Assembly (NCBI RefSeq): GCF_900324485.2 | Contig: NC_046653.1 | Coordinates: 22,649,285 to 22,713,284, forward strand | Origin: Mastacembelus armatus | Lineage: Eukaryota > Chordata > Actinopteri > Synbranchiformes > Mastacembelidae | Direction: 5' to 3' | DNA: 64,000 nt | In this document: positions 1 through 11,600 of the stretch, piece by piece | How the letters are laid out: every line of letters starts with the position of its first letter | Position numbering within the stretch: the stretch's first letter is position 1 | Translations under genes and position numbers: made by a program | Notes under the pieces: model-generated | Seen by the model: only the letters and a program-made list of their open reading frames with translations | Database searches by the model: none | Told to the model about the DNA's origin: nothing

Positions 1-45
1 TCTGAGGCAACAGCACTATCCACCAAGCCACCCTGCTGCCCATTA
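1..45 (+). repeat. End of a dispersed fish repeat copy
   Basis: TGAGGCAACAGCACTATCCACC..CCACCCTGCTGCC, the same end as at 52625-52660. It is cut by the window edge. Confidence 0.5.
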
Positions 46-118
46 TTGCATACCAATCCACTAATCCACTAATCCACTCTTCAATCTAAACAAGGAGGCT
101 GTGTGTGTCTGTGCAGAC

Positions 119-3100
119 CTGTAGTTGTATGATCAGACTGAAGCACAATGACCCAGGGTAACTCCTCTCCTTCTGTGGACACAACCTGCAGAGCTGAGAG
201 ACAGGAGTGACTGACTGAAACTATCTAACATCACTGTCTACACAAATGTGCTCTAATCCAGATTTCAAGGCTCAGTGATCGCACCTTGCTGCTGTGTGCC
301 GCCATCACCCTGCAGTGGGTCCTGACTGTTACTGTACAGTGACAGCTGAATGATCTCCCCATCAGGACCCAGGATCAGGCTGCCAACAGATTTGCCATTC
401 TGAAAATCTGACAGTACACAACACAAAAACAAAAGCCACAGATGGTTTTAGTGGGATTTTTGGATAATTCAGGAATTCATGTTGTTTTTCAGCTCAGTTT
501 CGATTAAGATTAAAAGAAGCCGAAATGAAACTTTGAGTCTCATGTCATGTCATCGCTGGTTTAGTGCCCTGTACCTCTCAGCTCCAGTGGTAGAAGACCC
601 CTAACCACGCCCCTGCTTGCAGATTCATAGGGATCCTGGAGGTCATGTAGTCGCTTCTGTAAAAAGGCCAAAGAGCTCTGCTTTCCAGGGCCTTTCCATC
701 CAACAGCACAACCCAACACTCCAACAGGAGGAGGAGGCTCTGAGGGAGAGTGCGGTGAACAAAAAAAAAAAAAAAGTAACTGCAGTATATCCCTGTGGAT
801 GATGTTAGATTCTCTGTATCTCCAAAAAATTGCAAAGAAATCTTAAATATTAGAAAGTTAGAAAGTGTCGAGATTTATCATATATGGCACGTGTGTGAAG
901 TCAGGACATGTAGTTCAGTCGTACTATGTCAGACCCAAACATATCACTGCTTTAAACTGATTAATCTCAGTGGGGAATTGCAGCATCAGAGCAGCCAATC
1001 ACAAACCAAAACGCTGGAAACAGATTTCCATCATGCTTTATAGATTCATCTATTTCACTGTAAGGTGTGCATGTGTGTGTGTGTGTGTGTGTGTACTGTA
1101 CCTTGTCCAGGCTCCAACAAAATCACAGAGCCTTTCTCGGAGAGTAGCCTTCCTCCTCCTGCTCCTCCAGGCCCTGCTGTATCTTTTTTAAAGTACTGTC
1201 TCTCTGTTTTTCCTCTTCCTTCTCTCTGTTTCCCACTCGTCTCTTCCAAAAGGCAAAGGGAGAAGAGTCAGAATGTCTGCAGTATATAAAGTGCTTCAAG
1301 TTTAATTATCTGAATACAGCTAATCCAGGAAACTGCAGTATTTCACAGCCTCTGTTACATGTTAACTTGCTTATATACAGAATGACCTGTTTCTGTTATA
1401 GTGATGCAAACTATGATTTTTGAACTGAGTTTCACAAGCAACAAATAATATACTGCAAACTAAAAATGTTATGCTGATAACCTTAATAAGGACTTAAGGA
1501 TCACATTACATCTGCCACAGTAGCAAAATCAGATTTTTCCCTTAAAGCAAACATGTTTAACCATATACACTGTAAACAAAACAAAGACCAACCAATCTAC
1601 CTATTTTTTTATGTTTTGATGGTACAACCTGGTTTTGTAAGCCACCAGCAGTCAGTTTAGTCATTTAGTAGGTCAATCAACCCAACGTTCACTCAGTTTC
1701 TGTGAAATTCACGTCTATTTTTGAGGATTATTGGAGGGCATACTGTAGTGGATAAATTTACCTTGTCCTTACATTGTCATTACATGTTCTTACACGAGTC
1801 CATGTGTGCATCTTTGTTACCTTCGTTCACAGAAAACAGCACAGGAGGAAACACAGACTGTTGATGGAGTCTGTTCAGCTTTTCATGGGATTGAAACCCA
1901 ACCCTTTCTGCCTGGGGTTGGGTGTTCTGGTGGGTCTGAGCCTGGATGACCTCCCCTGGGGCAGCAGTACTTCTGTCTGCTATGGGAGGCAGTTGCTGTG
2001 CATGGTGTTCATGACCGCTGAGGCCGTCGCATCTTAGCTAAAACATTCAACACAGGTACGTCTGTTATTGAAAGTTTGGTTCTTACCTCATACAACAATA
2101 TCCTGGAAATGAGAACATGCAAAAGTTAAAAAGAAATTCCAAAAATAAAATTCAGGATTTCGATCCACATTTGTCATCAAAACCCTCAATCCAACCAATG
2201 AAATGTATAGAGATCGGTGGAAAACACATTGTTTTCTCAGCTCCACAATTTACTGATAAAACATGTAAAAGTCCTGAGCTAAGTTACTCCTCTTGTTCTT
2301 GTCTTACCCTGTCTGTCTTCTCCCAGCAGAGTCCATGACAGACTGACTGTCCCCCTTTGAGAGGAGGGAGAACCAGGCCTGTTTGTGGGGGAGGCAATCA
2401 GAGCATCAGATATATCAACACATATTGTAGAAGAGTTATAAAAGGTAAATGTTATAATTCTACTAGTAGTAATTACTTCTACTATGAACACTACCTGAGG
2501 TAGAGTTTGTTTCAGGCTCTGCTCCAGGTAGTCTCACTAGAAAGCAGTAAGGAAACAATAAATAAAGTAAAGTAAAGTAAACAATTAAATAAAGCAAATC
2601 TCATTGACTTACACACATTTACAGTTTACAACTTTACCTATGCTCTGACGCCTGTTCCTAATTGTCTTTCTTTCAGAGTTGTCTTTATCTGAAGGTATTC
2701 TCCTGTCTCGAGTGGAACAGGCTTGATCATTTGCCGTATCACTGACACCGGTCATGTTTGGATGATGGAGACCCCCTCCTGGTCTGTGGTGGGTTATTTC
2801 AGTTTGCTGCAGGCTAAAGTCTGAGTAAGGCTGCAGTTTGTTGTGAAGTCCAATAAATAAAACAATAAAGATTAACACATACATACGAAGTTAATGTCGT
2901 TAGATGTAACTTCAGTCATTAGCAGGTCACCTGAGGTTGTGCTGGTTCTTCAGGGGTCATTGCTACATAGTGTCCCCACTGCTGATTCTGTGGAGATGGA
3001 GTCCTGGAGACACGTGGTATCTGGAGGAACAGATCCACTCTGACTCTTGTCCTGCTGTCCTCCTTTCCTTTATCTGCAGACAAACCTAAGATTATGCTTT

Positions 3101-4535
3101 AGATCCAAAGCTTACCCAAATGGGTTTCCTGAACATAAGTTTAGGTTCTACATCAGGTTTGTTCTATTTTCCTTGCTCATAACAACATATGATAAAAAAG
3201 TGTTGGGGTCAGGTTTTCCATATCAGTCTGTGTCATCCCATCTGTCTGTCTATCCATTTTTTACCTTGGGGTTGGATCTTCACTTGCTCAGTGTTTCTCC
3301 CTGTGGGATGTGGGTTCAGCTGTACAAGTGACTCTGAATTGAGCTGAGCTTGGTTGGTGCAAATGGTTGGAGACGCAGGACACTGGAGGTTTGGAGCTGG
3401 AGGGAGGTGATCAGGAAGAATGTAGGTTGGAGCGAAGAGGGAAGAGGAGTACTGGGGGGAAAAAAGACACATTTGGTCAATATATGGCAAAATAACTCAA
3501 ATATTGTGTCATAGATCCACAACCATGAGCAGAAATAAGCTAAAAGCTGTACTGCCACGTACAGGGCTTTTTCTGTCACAAACATATTGGTACATTGTGA
3601 ATGTGCACAGATACATAAATAAACTCAGGGTAGCTAGAGAAGTGTTTCCTGCTTCATTCCACCTACCTGACTGTGTCTGTAGTTCAAAATGGCTGCGGTC
3701 AGCTCCTTCATGGTGCTCAACTGCTGTTCCACCTGCTGAGTGTCGCGCTCAACAACCCGCTTCTTCCTGGCCCCGGCCACTGACCCACATCCGGTTTCCG
3801 TGGTAACCATGTCCTCCAGACAGAAGAAAGGGGCAAATCAGCAGTCATGCTCAATTCTTAGCTCTGGTTTGTCATATGAGTAAAATAATTTGGTGGAAAA
3901 TCTATCTATTTGGATTACACTATATGTGTGTATATGTGGCTTATTGACATGTAGGGTAACTGTACACACACACACACACCTGGGAGTACAGCAGAAGTGG
4001 CCCCCTACGAGTGCTGTACGTCTTTGGAAGGGTTGACGCTGCCTCTGCAAACAGACGGCCACTGTTGGACAGACGCAGCAGAGACTGCTGGGACTTCCAG
4101 ATGTAGTAGTCCTATTGATAGATAGATATGTGCATTATTTCAATTATAGGACACATGGACTGTCTGGTTGATCAATGATGGACTAATTGGTTAGGTAAAA
4201 GTTGGTGCAACTTAGATTAATTTTCAGACAGTTTTAGACAGAAAACCAGGGACAAGCACACTAACCATAGACAAAATACATTAAAATGTAATCCAACAGA
4301 AGAAATCATGTCCATCCATCCATCCATTTTCTATACCAGCTAATTCCTTAACCAGGGTCACGGTGAAGAAATCATGTGATGTATTGTATTTTGGGGGCAT
4401 TTGTGAGACAGTGTGTGTGAGTACCTGAGGTGTGAAACAGACATCCACCCGTCCATCCTGTCTCCCAGTGCTTTTGTTGGACGAGACCAATCGACCACAC
4501 CCTCGACTCAGCAAGGACAGAGACAAATCTTTCAT
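119..4535 (-). CDS. kiaa2012: KIAA2012 homologue, exons 1-12 (continues off left edge)
   Basis: I assembled this spliced gene by eye; the track of open frames alone would miss it. Coding exons, in gene order: 4425-4535, 3980-4111, 3667-3813, 3265-3451, 2931-3073, 2638-2830, 2308-2378, 1821-2037, 1102-1242, 575-739, 285-407, 119-193. Every junction has GT/AG signals and the phases agree throughout (568 codons plus one base, no internal stop). The N-terminus (MKDLSLSLLSRGCGRL), then LPKTYSTRRGPLLLYSQ and a KELTAAILNY stretch, match my memory of vertebrate KIAA2012 (SLLSRGHGKL, LPKTFSTRKGALILYSE, LKEAILAY). Exons 10-11 encode GPGKQSSLAFLQKRL and VGSLILGPDGEIIQLSL, which look strongly conserved. 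The function is not known to me. The start at 4535 is chosen because it gives the family-like N-terminus. The 3' part lies outside the window. Identification is from memory, without a search; the exon model itself is firmer than the name. Confidence 0.78.
1065..1094 (+). repeat. TG dinucleotide microsatellite
   Basis: A run of GT dinucleotides inside an intron of the KIAA2012-like gene, directly beside the donor site of exon 9 (exon end 1102). Confidence 0.8.
4309..4365 (-). repeat. Terminal fragment of the dispersed fish repeat
   Basis: The CCATCCATCCATTTTCTATA phrase is the reverse complement of the usual end of this repeat family (TATAGAAAATGGATGGATGG). It lies in the 3' side of the first KIAA2012-like intron. 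Confidence 0.45.
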
Positions 4536-4924
4536 GGTGTCACTTCATCAAGCAGGACGGCTGAGTCAAAGAGAGGTTATTATAATTATAAGATAATGAT
4601 GCTATATACTGATGACACTGACCTGAGCAGGCCAGTGACTGCTTTGTGTAAATGTTAATTATCTTATATTTCTATTTGAGAAAATTGCTATTTGTTTTAT
4701 CATGTCAGCTGTTTACTGGCTCTCATGTTACTGCTTATGTTTGTATTTGTATACAGTGATTTCATTAATTGCAGAATCAATTTCAGTAACTCAGTTTGTC
4801 GTTAATCTTTACAGAGCTCAAAATGAAATGTATTCTTTGTTATGAATTTATTTTCTTCTTTTTCACAAAAAGGCAGTAAATAGTGACAAGCAATTTTACA
4901 GTATTTTCCCACTTCAGTCACCAA

Positions 4925-5190
4925 ATCATCCATCTATCATCTATCGCTGACCCTGGAACATCCAGTGTGATGGTGGAGCTGGAGTCAATCCCAGATACCA
5001 TTGGACAGATCATCAGTCTATCACTACGCTGATGTATAGAGACAGTCAAACACTCACACTACAAACAGTTTAAAGTTACTATTTAAGCAAACCTAAGACT
5101 GTATGTTTCTGGACTGGGGGGAGGAAGCCAGAGTACCCAGAGAAAACCCAAAGAGACACAGACAGACTTCGTGTTCAAATGAGATTTAAA
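4925..5190 (+). repeat. Degenerate copy of a dispersed fish repeat
   Basis: It shares the order of short motifs seen at 52385-52665: a phrase like TTTTGGACTGTGGGAGGAA, then AGTACC..GAGAAAACCC, then AACCACCAC..CTGCTGCC. This is a very common teleost repeat. The copy is old, with many substitutions. Confidence 0.5.
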
Positions 5191-5256
5191 CATTTCTAAC
5201 CACCACACTCACCTGCTGCCAGTCATTAAACCACATTTCCAAATCTTACACAGAGA

Positions 5257-5300
5257 GTGCAAAAAGTTAAATGTTGGTATATTGAGTTTAGAGCTCCTGC
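5257..5300. other. OR cluster left boundary region (4.54-5.7 kb)
   Basis: Between the KIAA2012-like start (4535) and the first OR promoter (5705) there is no supported gene. The stretch holds a degenerate dispersed repeat (about 4925-5190), a TG-rich microsatellite near 5384-5410, and sequence from about 5360 that recurs upstream of the second OR (12000-12110). Confidence 0.4.
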
Positions 5301-5704
5301 ATGTGTCGCATGTATTATACAGAAATTAACATTAAAAGATAAAATGTTAGACGTACCTGGTGGCCTTAGAAAGTCCTTTCTGTTTGTGTGTGTGTGCATG
5401 TGTGTATGTGTCCCTGTTGCTAGGTTTCCCAGAGCTGGTACTCTGTGTTTCTATTACCGTGGCTACAGTCACAGAAATAAGAATAAGATTCTCCACACTG
5501 TCTGCTGTGGCAACACTGTTCACCAAAACAAGGGCCTGCAACTGTTTCTTTGATGACATAAGTCACAGTGAAATAAATAAAAATGTTTTTCCAACCTTTG
5601 TGTTGGAGGAACCTGAGGCTCAGCCCACTTATTGCTATGGAGAGGGAATACAGGCCTTCTGCAGCTTTCTGCTTATTCTACTCACTTGACTGCCAAGGCA
5701 TCAG

Positions 5705-5711
5705 TATAAAG
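5705..5711 (+). promoter_or_regulatory. Putative TATA box of OR1
   Basis: TATAAAG lies 518 bp before the OR1 ATG. The same motif in the same context (CATCAGTATAAAGGTTCAGC) sits 521 bp before OR2 and 517 bp before OR3. An acceptor-like TTTTCAACTTACAG follows near 5910-5923, so a non-coding first exon spliced to the coding exon is plausible, as is usual for ORs. This is inference. Confidence 0.4.
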
Positions 5712-6222
5712 GTTCAGCACCTGGTTCTGTTCGTCTCAGTGGGGTGGGGAGGTGACAGCAGTTTCTATCTGCCTCACTGTTTGGTGTTTGTGTGATATGA
5801 CTGGGATCTGACTAATATGACAGCACTGTTTATCCACAATCACACTGTTTAGATAATCATATGGTTTTTTTGAAGCTGGCTCTAACAAACATTTTACTTT
5901 TATTCTTTTTTCAACTTACAGGTTCTTTCTACATGTTTGTGCCCAGGATAATGTCTGCTAAATATATCATATTTATTAGAAAATTTAACAATAACAGAAA
6001 ATCATACTTTTCCATAAATAGATTCTATAACCATTAATTCACACAGTGGGTTTCAAATTATTTTCAGAGTGGCAGAAATTTTGTAATTAACTAAATGTTC
6101 AGTAATTTCTTCCATTGACTGAGGAATAGTTAATATAATTCATATATTTTGATTTATTTCTCAACATTTGCAATCACATATCTAAATTATCAAATGTATT
6201 CCTGTATGTTATTACTGGCCTA

Positions 6223-7155
6223 ATGGATAATTCTACAGAAATTGTTTCATTTGTGCTGACTATGTACAGTAAGGTGGGACAGTTTAAATATCTCTGTTTC
6301 ACTCTAGCATTGATATTTTATATGTTGATTATTGTTGCCAACACTTTTCTTATTTTCACTATTTATGTGGACAGAAATCTGCATGAGCCCATGTATTTAT
6401 TCCTGTGTTGTTTGTTTGTTAATGGAATATCTGGCAGCACATCTTTAATGCCCTGCCTTATGGCACAGATCTTGTCAGAGACTCATGAAATTTCTGCCTT
6501 TTACTGTTTTATTCAAATATTTAACATCCACACATATGCAGGTATTGAATATGGAATATTAACAACAATGGCCTATGATAGATATGTTTGTATTTGTAAA
6601 CCTTTACATTATAATACCATAATAACTAAAAGAAAAGCACAAATTGTCATAATTGTTATCTGGATAGTTACATTTTTAGAGGGTGGAGTTTTATTATCTT
6701 TTACTATTCGTTTAAAACGTTGTAAAAATATTATCAATAGCTTTTTTTGTGAAAACCACATTGTAGTTGAACTTTCCTGTTCACCAGACAGAACAGTGTC
6801 ACTTGTTCATGATCTGATTTTTGGCCTTATTTTCACTGCTACTATCCCTCTCATTTATATATCATATAGTTATATAAGGATTTTGGCTGTTTGTTTAAAA
6901 GGCTCCAAAGAGACTAAATTGAAGGCTTTAGAGACTTGCACTCCACATTTAATTTCACTCATTACCTTTGTCCTTGCCTGTTTTTATATTTTGATCACTC
7001 AGAGATTTGACATGTCCTCTACTCCATTTGAACTTTTTATTACCTTAGGTGTATATTCAGTGGTTGTACAGCCTCTTCAAAATCCACTCATATATGGCCT
7101 TAAGCTGTCACAAATCCGACAGGCTTGTATTAAGTTGCTGAAATGTCACATTTAA
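6223..7155 (+). CDS. Olfactory receptor OR1 (teleost type-1, delta-like)
   Basis: Single-exon odorant GPCR of 310 residues, expected to couple to Golf in olfactory neurons. Visible OR marks are N-glycosylation site NST at residues 3-5, LHEPMYLFLC at the end of loop 1/TM2, MAYDRYVCICKPLHY at the end of TM3, the ECL2 cysteines, KALETCTPHL at TM6, and NPLIYGLKL (NPxxY) in TM7. The ATG starts the same MDNSTEIVSF peptide in all three tandem copies. Compared with OR2 it lacks seven bases near the 3' end. It therefore ends LLKCHI* instead of LLKLKMSHLIS, a short C-tail that need not abolish function. The delta assignment rests on remembered fish delta ORs and is moderately sure; OR identity is certain. 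Confidence 0.95.
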   Translation: MDNSTEIVSFVLTMYSKVGQFKYLCFTLALIFYMLIIVANTFLIFTIYVDRNLHEPMYLFLCCLFVNGISGSTSLMPCLMAQILSETHEISAFYCFIQIFNIHTYAGIEYGILTTMAYDRYVCICKPLHYNTIITKRKAQIVIIVIWIVTFLEGGVLLSFTIRLKRCKNIINSFFCENHIVVELSCSPDRTVSLVHDLIFGLIFTATIPLIYISYSYIRILAVCLKGSKETKLKALETCTPHLISLITFVLACFYILITQRFDMSSTPFELFITLGVYSVVVQPLQNPLIYGLKLSQIRQACIKLLKCHI

Positions 7156-7252
7156 TTTCTAGAGTTCATTAATTCCAATGATAGTAGACAAAATAGACTT
7201 TTTGTACAAACATGTTACAGCACAGTTTAGATTGTGAAAATCTGTTACTGAC

Positions 7253-7258
7253 AATAAA
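7253..7258 (+). terminator. Polyadenylation signal of OR1
   Basis: AATAAA about 100 bp after the OR1 stop. It is conserved in position after OR2 (13785) and OR3 (20558). Confidence 0.6.
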
Positions 7259-7819
7259 AATGTTTGTCAAAATATAACACTTGAATCTTCTTGGTCTGCA
7301 GCAGGCCTCTATGGCAGGTTATTTATTTGGGTAAAAGAAAAAAACATCTTTGCTATGTTGTGAGGTTGATTTTCGAACATTGCTTTTTAAATCTGTCTCT
7401 AAAAAGCTTCTCAAATGTATGAAAGTGTAAAACTGAGTTTCCTAAACTCAAACCCTGATCTACACAGATGGCTTAGTGTGAGCAGCAAATGATGGCAAAT
7501 AACATACAGATACAATAAATATCTATAATATAATAAATAACATTATTACAATCGATACACAATACCAAAATTCTTAAACTTAAATGTGCAATAATTTGTC
7601 TCCTTTATTTACACAAAAGAGATTCTAGTTAATTTTTCATTTTATATAAGAAAAATGCAAAATGTGTAAGAAAAAAAACATTGTCAACATCCTAAAACTC
7701 ACTAAAAAATTTATCTTTATTTGGAGACTCTTTTTAAAGAAACAAGGCAATTAAAGTAAGTGTTCAGTGATATTACTGGATTAATTGTCATCATGACTGG
7801 AATCATGATATGTGAACTC

Positions 7820-8064
7820 TAAATTAATGGTATTATTAAATGACAACAAGGGCTTTTCATTAGTTTGGAGAGGATCCTTGGTTCGATGAAAGAAAATATT
7901 GAGCTACACAGAGTCCGAGAGCACCTCATCCAAAACTTGTAGGGTTGATTCTGATCCACACATTTATAACACTGATGTGGCTGAAGATGAAAGTGAAGAA
8001 AATCCAGACAGCTAGGCTTCAAACTTGAGTGGAGAAACTGGCAAAATATCATACCCATGCCCAT
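7820..8064 (+). repeat. OR-unit shared 3' flank block
   Basis: A block containing GAGAGGATCCTTGGTTC recurs at about 14525-14745 and, more diverged, at 21150-21425. It marks each OR unit but codes for nothing I can support. It runs straight into a LINE fragment. Confidence 0.5.
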
Positions 8065-8540
8065 ACTCTCATCTATGGTCTTGAGCTTTGGGTCATGACT
8101 GTAAGGATAAGATCTCAGATACAAGTGGCTGAAATGAGCTTCCTCTGCAGGTTGGCTAGGCGCTCCCTTAGAGATCAGGTGAGGAGCTTGGTCACCCAGG
8201 AGGAGCTCGGACTAAAGCAACTGCTCTTTCACATCAAGACGAACCAGTTGAAGTGGCTCAGGCATCTGTTCTGCATGCTTCCTGGATGCCTCCTTGAAGA
8301 GGTGTCCCAGGCATGTCCCACCTAGAGGAGACCCCGGGGAAGACCCAGACATACTGGAGGGGCTATGTTTCTCGGCTGTCCTGGGAATACCTTGGTATAC
8401 CACAAGAAGAGCTGGAGGAAATGTCTAAGGAGAAGGAAGACAGGTCATCTCTGCTTAGGCCATTACCTCCGCGGCTCATCCCTGGATATAGCAGAAGAAA
8501 ATGAATGAATAAATGGTTAGATGGATGGATGGATCATCTT
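8065..8540 (+). mobile_element. Rex3/RTE-type LINE, 3' end with GATG tail
   Basis: A non-LTR retrotransposon fragment. One frame reads LELWVMTVRIRSQIQVAEMS then RSLRDQVRSL; a second frame continues with RGYVSRLSWEYLGIPQEELE. These are hallmarks of the C-terminal region of fish RTE (Rex3) proteins. It ends in ATGGATGGATGGATC; a GATG-repeat 3' end is known for Rex3. It is truncated at the 5' side and frameshifted. Confidence 0.8.
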
Positions 8541-8784
8541 ATAAATAAAAATAGATTTCTAATAACTTACATGGATTTATTGACAAATAACCTCAGACCC
8601 ATACAAGGATTTCAAGGATAATTCATTATCTCGACAACTGCCGTTTGTCAACATTCTCTTGTAAGGAGTGTATGTAGGTTTTGTCTTACTGGGTAGCAAC
8701 CCTCTAAGCTATTGCTTTTGGGTTTTATTACATCTTTGTGTGTAGTATGCAAGGCACCTTTTTCCGTTTGAGAACCATGGCCTC

Positions 8785-10137
8785 AGACTAGGAGGTGCTG
8801 ATACTCATCCCAGCCACATCACACTCGATTGCAAACCGCCCCAACGCACGCTGGGGCTCGATGGAGCCAACAGGACAACATCATCTGCAAAAAGCAGAAA
8901 TGAGAACCTGTGGTCCATGAACTGGACTCCCTCTGGCCCCTGGCTGTGCCTTCTGTCCATAAAAATAATGAACAGAACTGGTGACAAATGGCAGCCCTGC
9001 TGGCAATGCGAACCAAGCTCCTGCTCCGTTTGTACAGAGACCGGATAGCCCTTAGCAAAGGGTCCCAGACCCCATACACCTGGAGCACCTCCCACAGGAT
9101 ACTGCAAGGGACCCGGTCAAATGCCTTCTCTAGGTCCACAAAGCACATGTGAACTGGTTGGGCAAACTCCCATGAACCCTTGAGCACCCTTGAGAGGGTA
9201 TAGAGCTGGTCCAGTGTTTTACGACCGGGACGAAACCCGCATTGTTCCACCTGGATCCGGGGTTCGACCACCGGCCGGATCCTCCTCTCCAGCACCCTGG
9301 CATAGACCTTCCCAGGAAGGCTCAGGAGTGTGATCCCTCTGTAACACACCCTCCGGTCTCCCTTCTTAAAAAGAGGGACCACCACCCCGGTCTGCCAATC
9401 CAGGGGTACTGTCCCTGATTGCCATGTGATGTTGTACAGGTGTGTCAGCCATGACAGTCTATCAACATCCAGAGACTTGAGGTACTCGGGGCGGATCTCA
9501 TCCACCCCTGGTGCTTTGCCACCGAGGAGCTGCCGAAATACCTCAGTGACCTCGGCTTGGGTGATGGATGGATCAGCCTCTGAATCCCCAGCCCCTGCTT
9601 CCTTTATGGAAGACGTGTCGGCGGGGTTAAGGAGATCCTCAAAGAATTCCTTCCACCGTCCGACAATATCCCGAGTCGAGGTCAGCAGCTCCCCACCTCC
9701 ACTGTAAACAGTGTTAGCAGAGCACTGCTCACCCCCTCCTGAGGCACCGAACGGTTTGCCAGAATCTCTTCTGGCACAGCTCCTAGCCGCTGTGTCGACA
9801 ATGAAGGTGGAAAACATAGTCCATTCGGACTCAATATCCCCAGCCTCCCTTGGGATCTGGCTGAAGCTCTCTCGGAGGTGGGACTTAAAGACCTCCCTGA
9901 CAGAGGATTTAGCCAAACATTCCCAACAGACCCTCACTGTACGTTTAGGCCTGCCAAGTCAGTCCCGCTTCCTTCTCCGCCAGCGGATAGAACTCACCAC
10001 CAGGTGGTGATCAGTTGACAGCTCTGCCTCTCTCCTTACCAGAGTGTTCAAGACATACGGCCGAAGGTCAGATGACACAATTACAAAGTCAATCATCGAC
10101 CTGTCCCCTCGCCGTAGGCACAGGGAAACAACCCTTT
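8785..10137 (-). mobile_element. Rex3/RTE-type LINE, endonuclease end plus reverse transcriptase, inverted
   Basis: On the minus strand the sequence starts with the end of an AP endonuclease domain (DFVIVSSDLRPYVL, then STDHHLVV, about 10000-10130). It continues through a linker into reverse transcriptase: GKAPGVDEIRPEYLK, YRGITLLSLPGKVYARVL, QCGFRPGRKTLDQL and MCFVDLEKAFDRVP. The YADD-type box follows in another frame as LLFADDVVLLA near 8880. A long open stretch (8819-9937) survives, but the C-terminal third is frameshifted. It is flanked on both sides by plus-strand Rex3 3' ends, so the three pieces are not one co-linear copy. Confidence 0.85.
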
Positions 10138-10139
10138 CA

Positions 10140-10275
10140 TTCCAGGGAAATGTCTCTCGGCTGTCCTGGGAATGTCTTGGTATACCCCAAGAAGAGCTGG
10201 AGGAAAGGTCTAAGGAGAAAGAAGACAGGGCATCTCAGGGCAAATGGTTAGATGGATGGATGGATCATCTTATAA
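10140..10275 (+). mobile_element. Rex3 3' tail fragment
   Basis: It carries the same 3' coding end as 8350-8540 (RLSWECLGIPQEELEE) and the same ATGGATGG tail, followed by the same flanking ATCATCTTATAAA sequence. It is a second copy of the plus-strand tail lying just beyond the inverted RT segment. Confidence 0.75.
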
Positions 10276-10279
10276 AATA

Positions 10280-11440
10280 AAAATAGATTTCTAATAAATT
10301 ACATGGATTAAGCTATTAGCCTCTGTGATTTTGGCACTCTAGACTCCATGTCCCTGGATATAGTGGAAGAAAATTAATGAATGTATGGATCATCTTATAA
10401 AATAAAATTGATATTTAATAAATTACTTGGTTTTATTGACAAATTACCTCAGACCCATACAAGGATTTCAAGGACAGATAATCCTGAGACCATTATCTCG
10501 AGAACTGCCTCTGGTCAACATTCTTACATTGTAAGGAGTGTATGTAGGTTTTGTCTTACTGGGTAGCAGCCCTCTAAGCTGTTGCTTTTTGGCCTTATTA
10601 CATCCTTGTGCTAACACACTAAAGCGCCCACCTGGTAAGGTCCCTGCGCAACAAATTTCCTAACCTCAAACTCATCTGCATACAAGTCATAAAAGTTATG
10701 ACTTTCTGATAACGAGCTTGATCTTTGCCAAGAGTCTGACATGGTCTACATTTCTGAAAAAAACATAGGCCTCACCCTCACTTTGACTTGTGTGTTTGTT
10801 CTGCAGGTGGTTTTTCTAAATTAGTGAGCACTTCTAGGACTGGCATTGGATGTGGATTTGAACAATTCCATGTCCATTACTGGGGCCTATCCAAGTGGCA
10901 TTTGCAGTACCCCTTTCTGAACTTGAACCCAGAGCAGCATCTTCATGACACTTTCCCTGAGTGGACATGTTTTACAAGGTTCAGCCACAACAATTGGCTT
11001 GGGGCCAGCTGCTTCAGGAGCTTCCCATCATCATTCATACAATGGCTGATTGGTGTGGGCTCCTGATGCTTCCAAGCTCACTGAGGCTCCACAGGATGTG
11101 TAGATTAACAGTACAGATCAAAGCAGGTATTGCGTCATGTCCTGGTTTGGCCTAGTACCCCATTACTGTGATCTGTCAGCTGGGCCATGGAACTGGCAAA
11201 ATTGAAACGACTGGCTTTCACCTTCACTCTCATCTCGCAGGTGGTTGATATGACAGCAACTGGGTTTCCCACCATCCCCCTACTGTAACCGAGGCTGGCT
11301 TCACTTTTTGGCCCAGAGGCCCCCAACTTCATCATCCACCAAGAAACTTTCATACTGCCTGACAATCGTACCTCCAAGCATCGATCATACTGAATTTGTA
11401 GTAGCACCTTAAGAGTAACTGCCAGGAATAAAGAGTAACT
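10280..11440. repeat. OR-unit intergenic block
   Basis: About 1.1 kb that recurs at 16590-17600, with parts also at 8535-8720. It includes AAGGAGTGTATGTAGGTTTT and TCTTTGCCAAGAGTCTGACA. I see no supported gene. It is part of the duplicated OR unit and may include remains of an unidentified old element. Confidence 0.5.
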
Positions 11441-11600
11441 CCAAGGACGCAGACTTGGGGGGGATCCAGTCCTGATGATCCGGTAGTCAGAGACATGCTT
11501 TCGCAACTCACAAACTGCCATTTGTCTGTCAGAAAGTCTGTGAGCAAAATGCACATGGAAAGCTTTTGTGATAGCACCTTAAGAGTAACCGCCAAGAATA
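11440..11600 (-). mobile_element. L2-type LINE reverse transcriptase scrap
   Basis: It matches the stretch 18630-18770 closely (GGGGGGATCCAGTCCTGATG and what follows), where the LINE is longer. On the minus strand it encodes part of the GSSGLDPP..region ahead of the RT active site. Confidence 0.6.

Noticed and set aside
617-802. Plus-strand frame opposite KIAA2012-like exon 10
   Set aside because: Antisense shadow; the minus-strand exon has splice sites and consistent phase.
7141-7155. OR1 as a pseudogene because of its shortened C-tail
   Set aside because: The seven-base difference lies after TM7 and helix 8. All OR motifs are intact, so I keep it as a gene.
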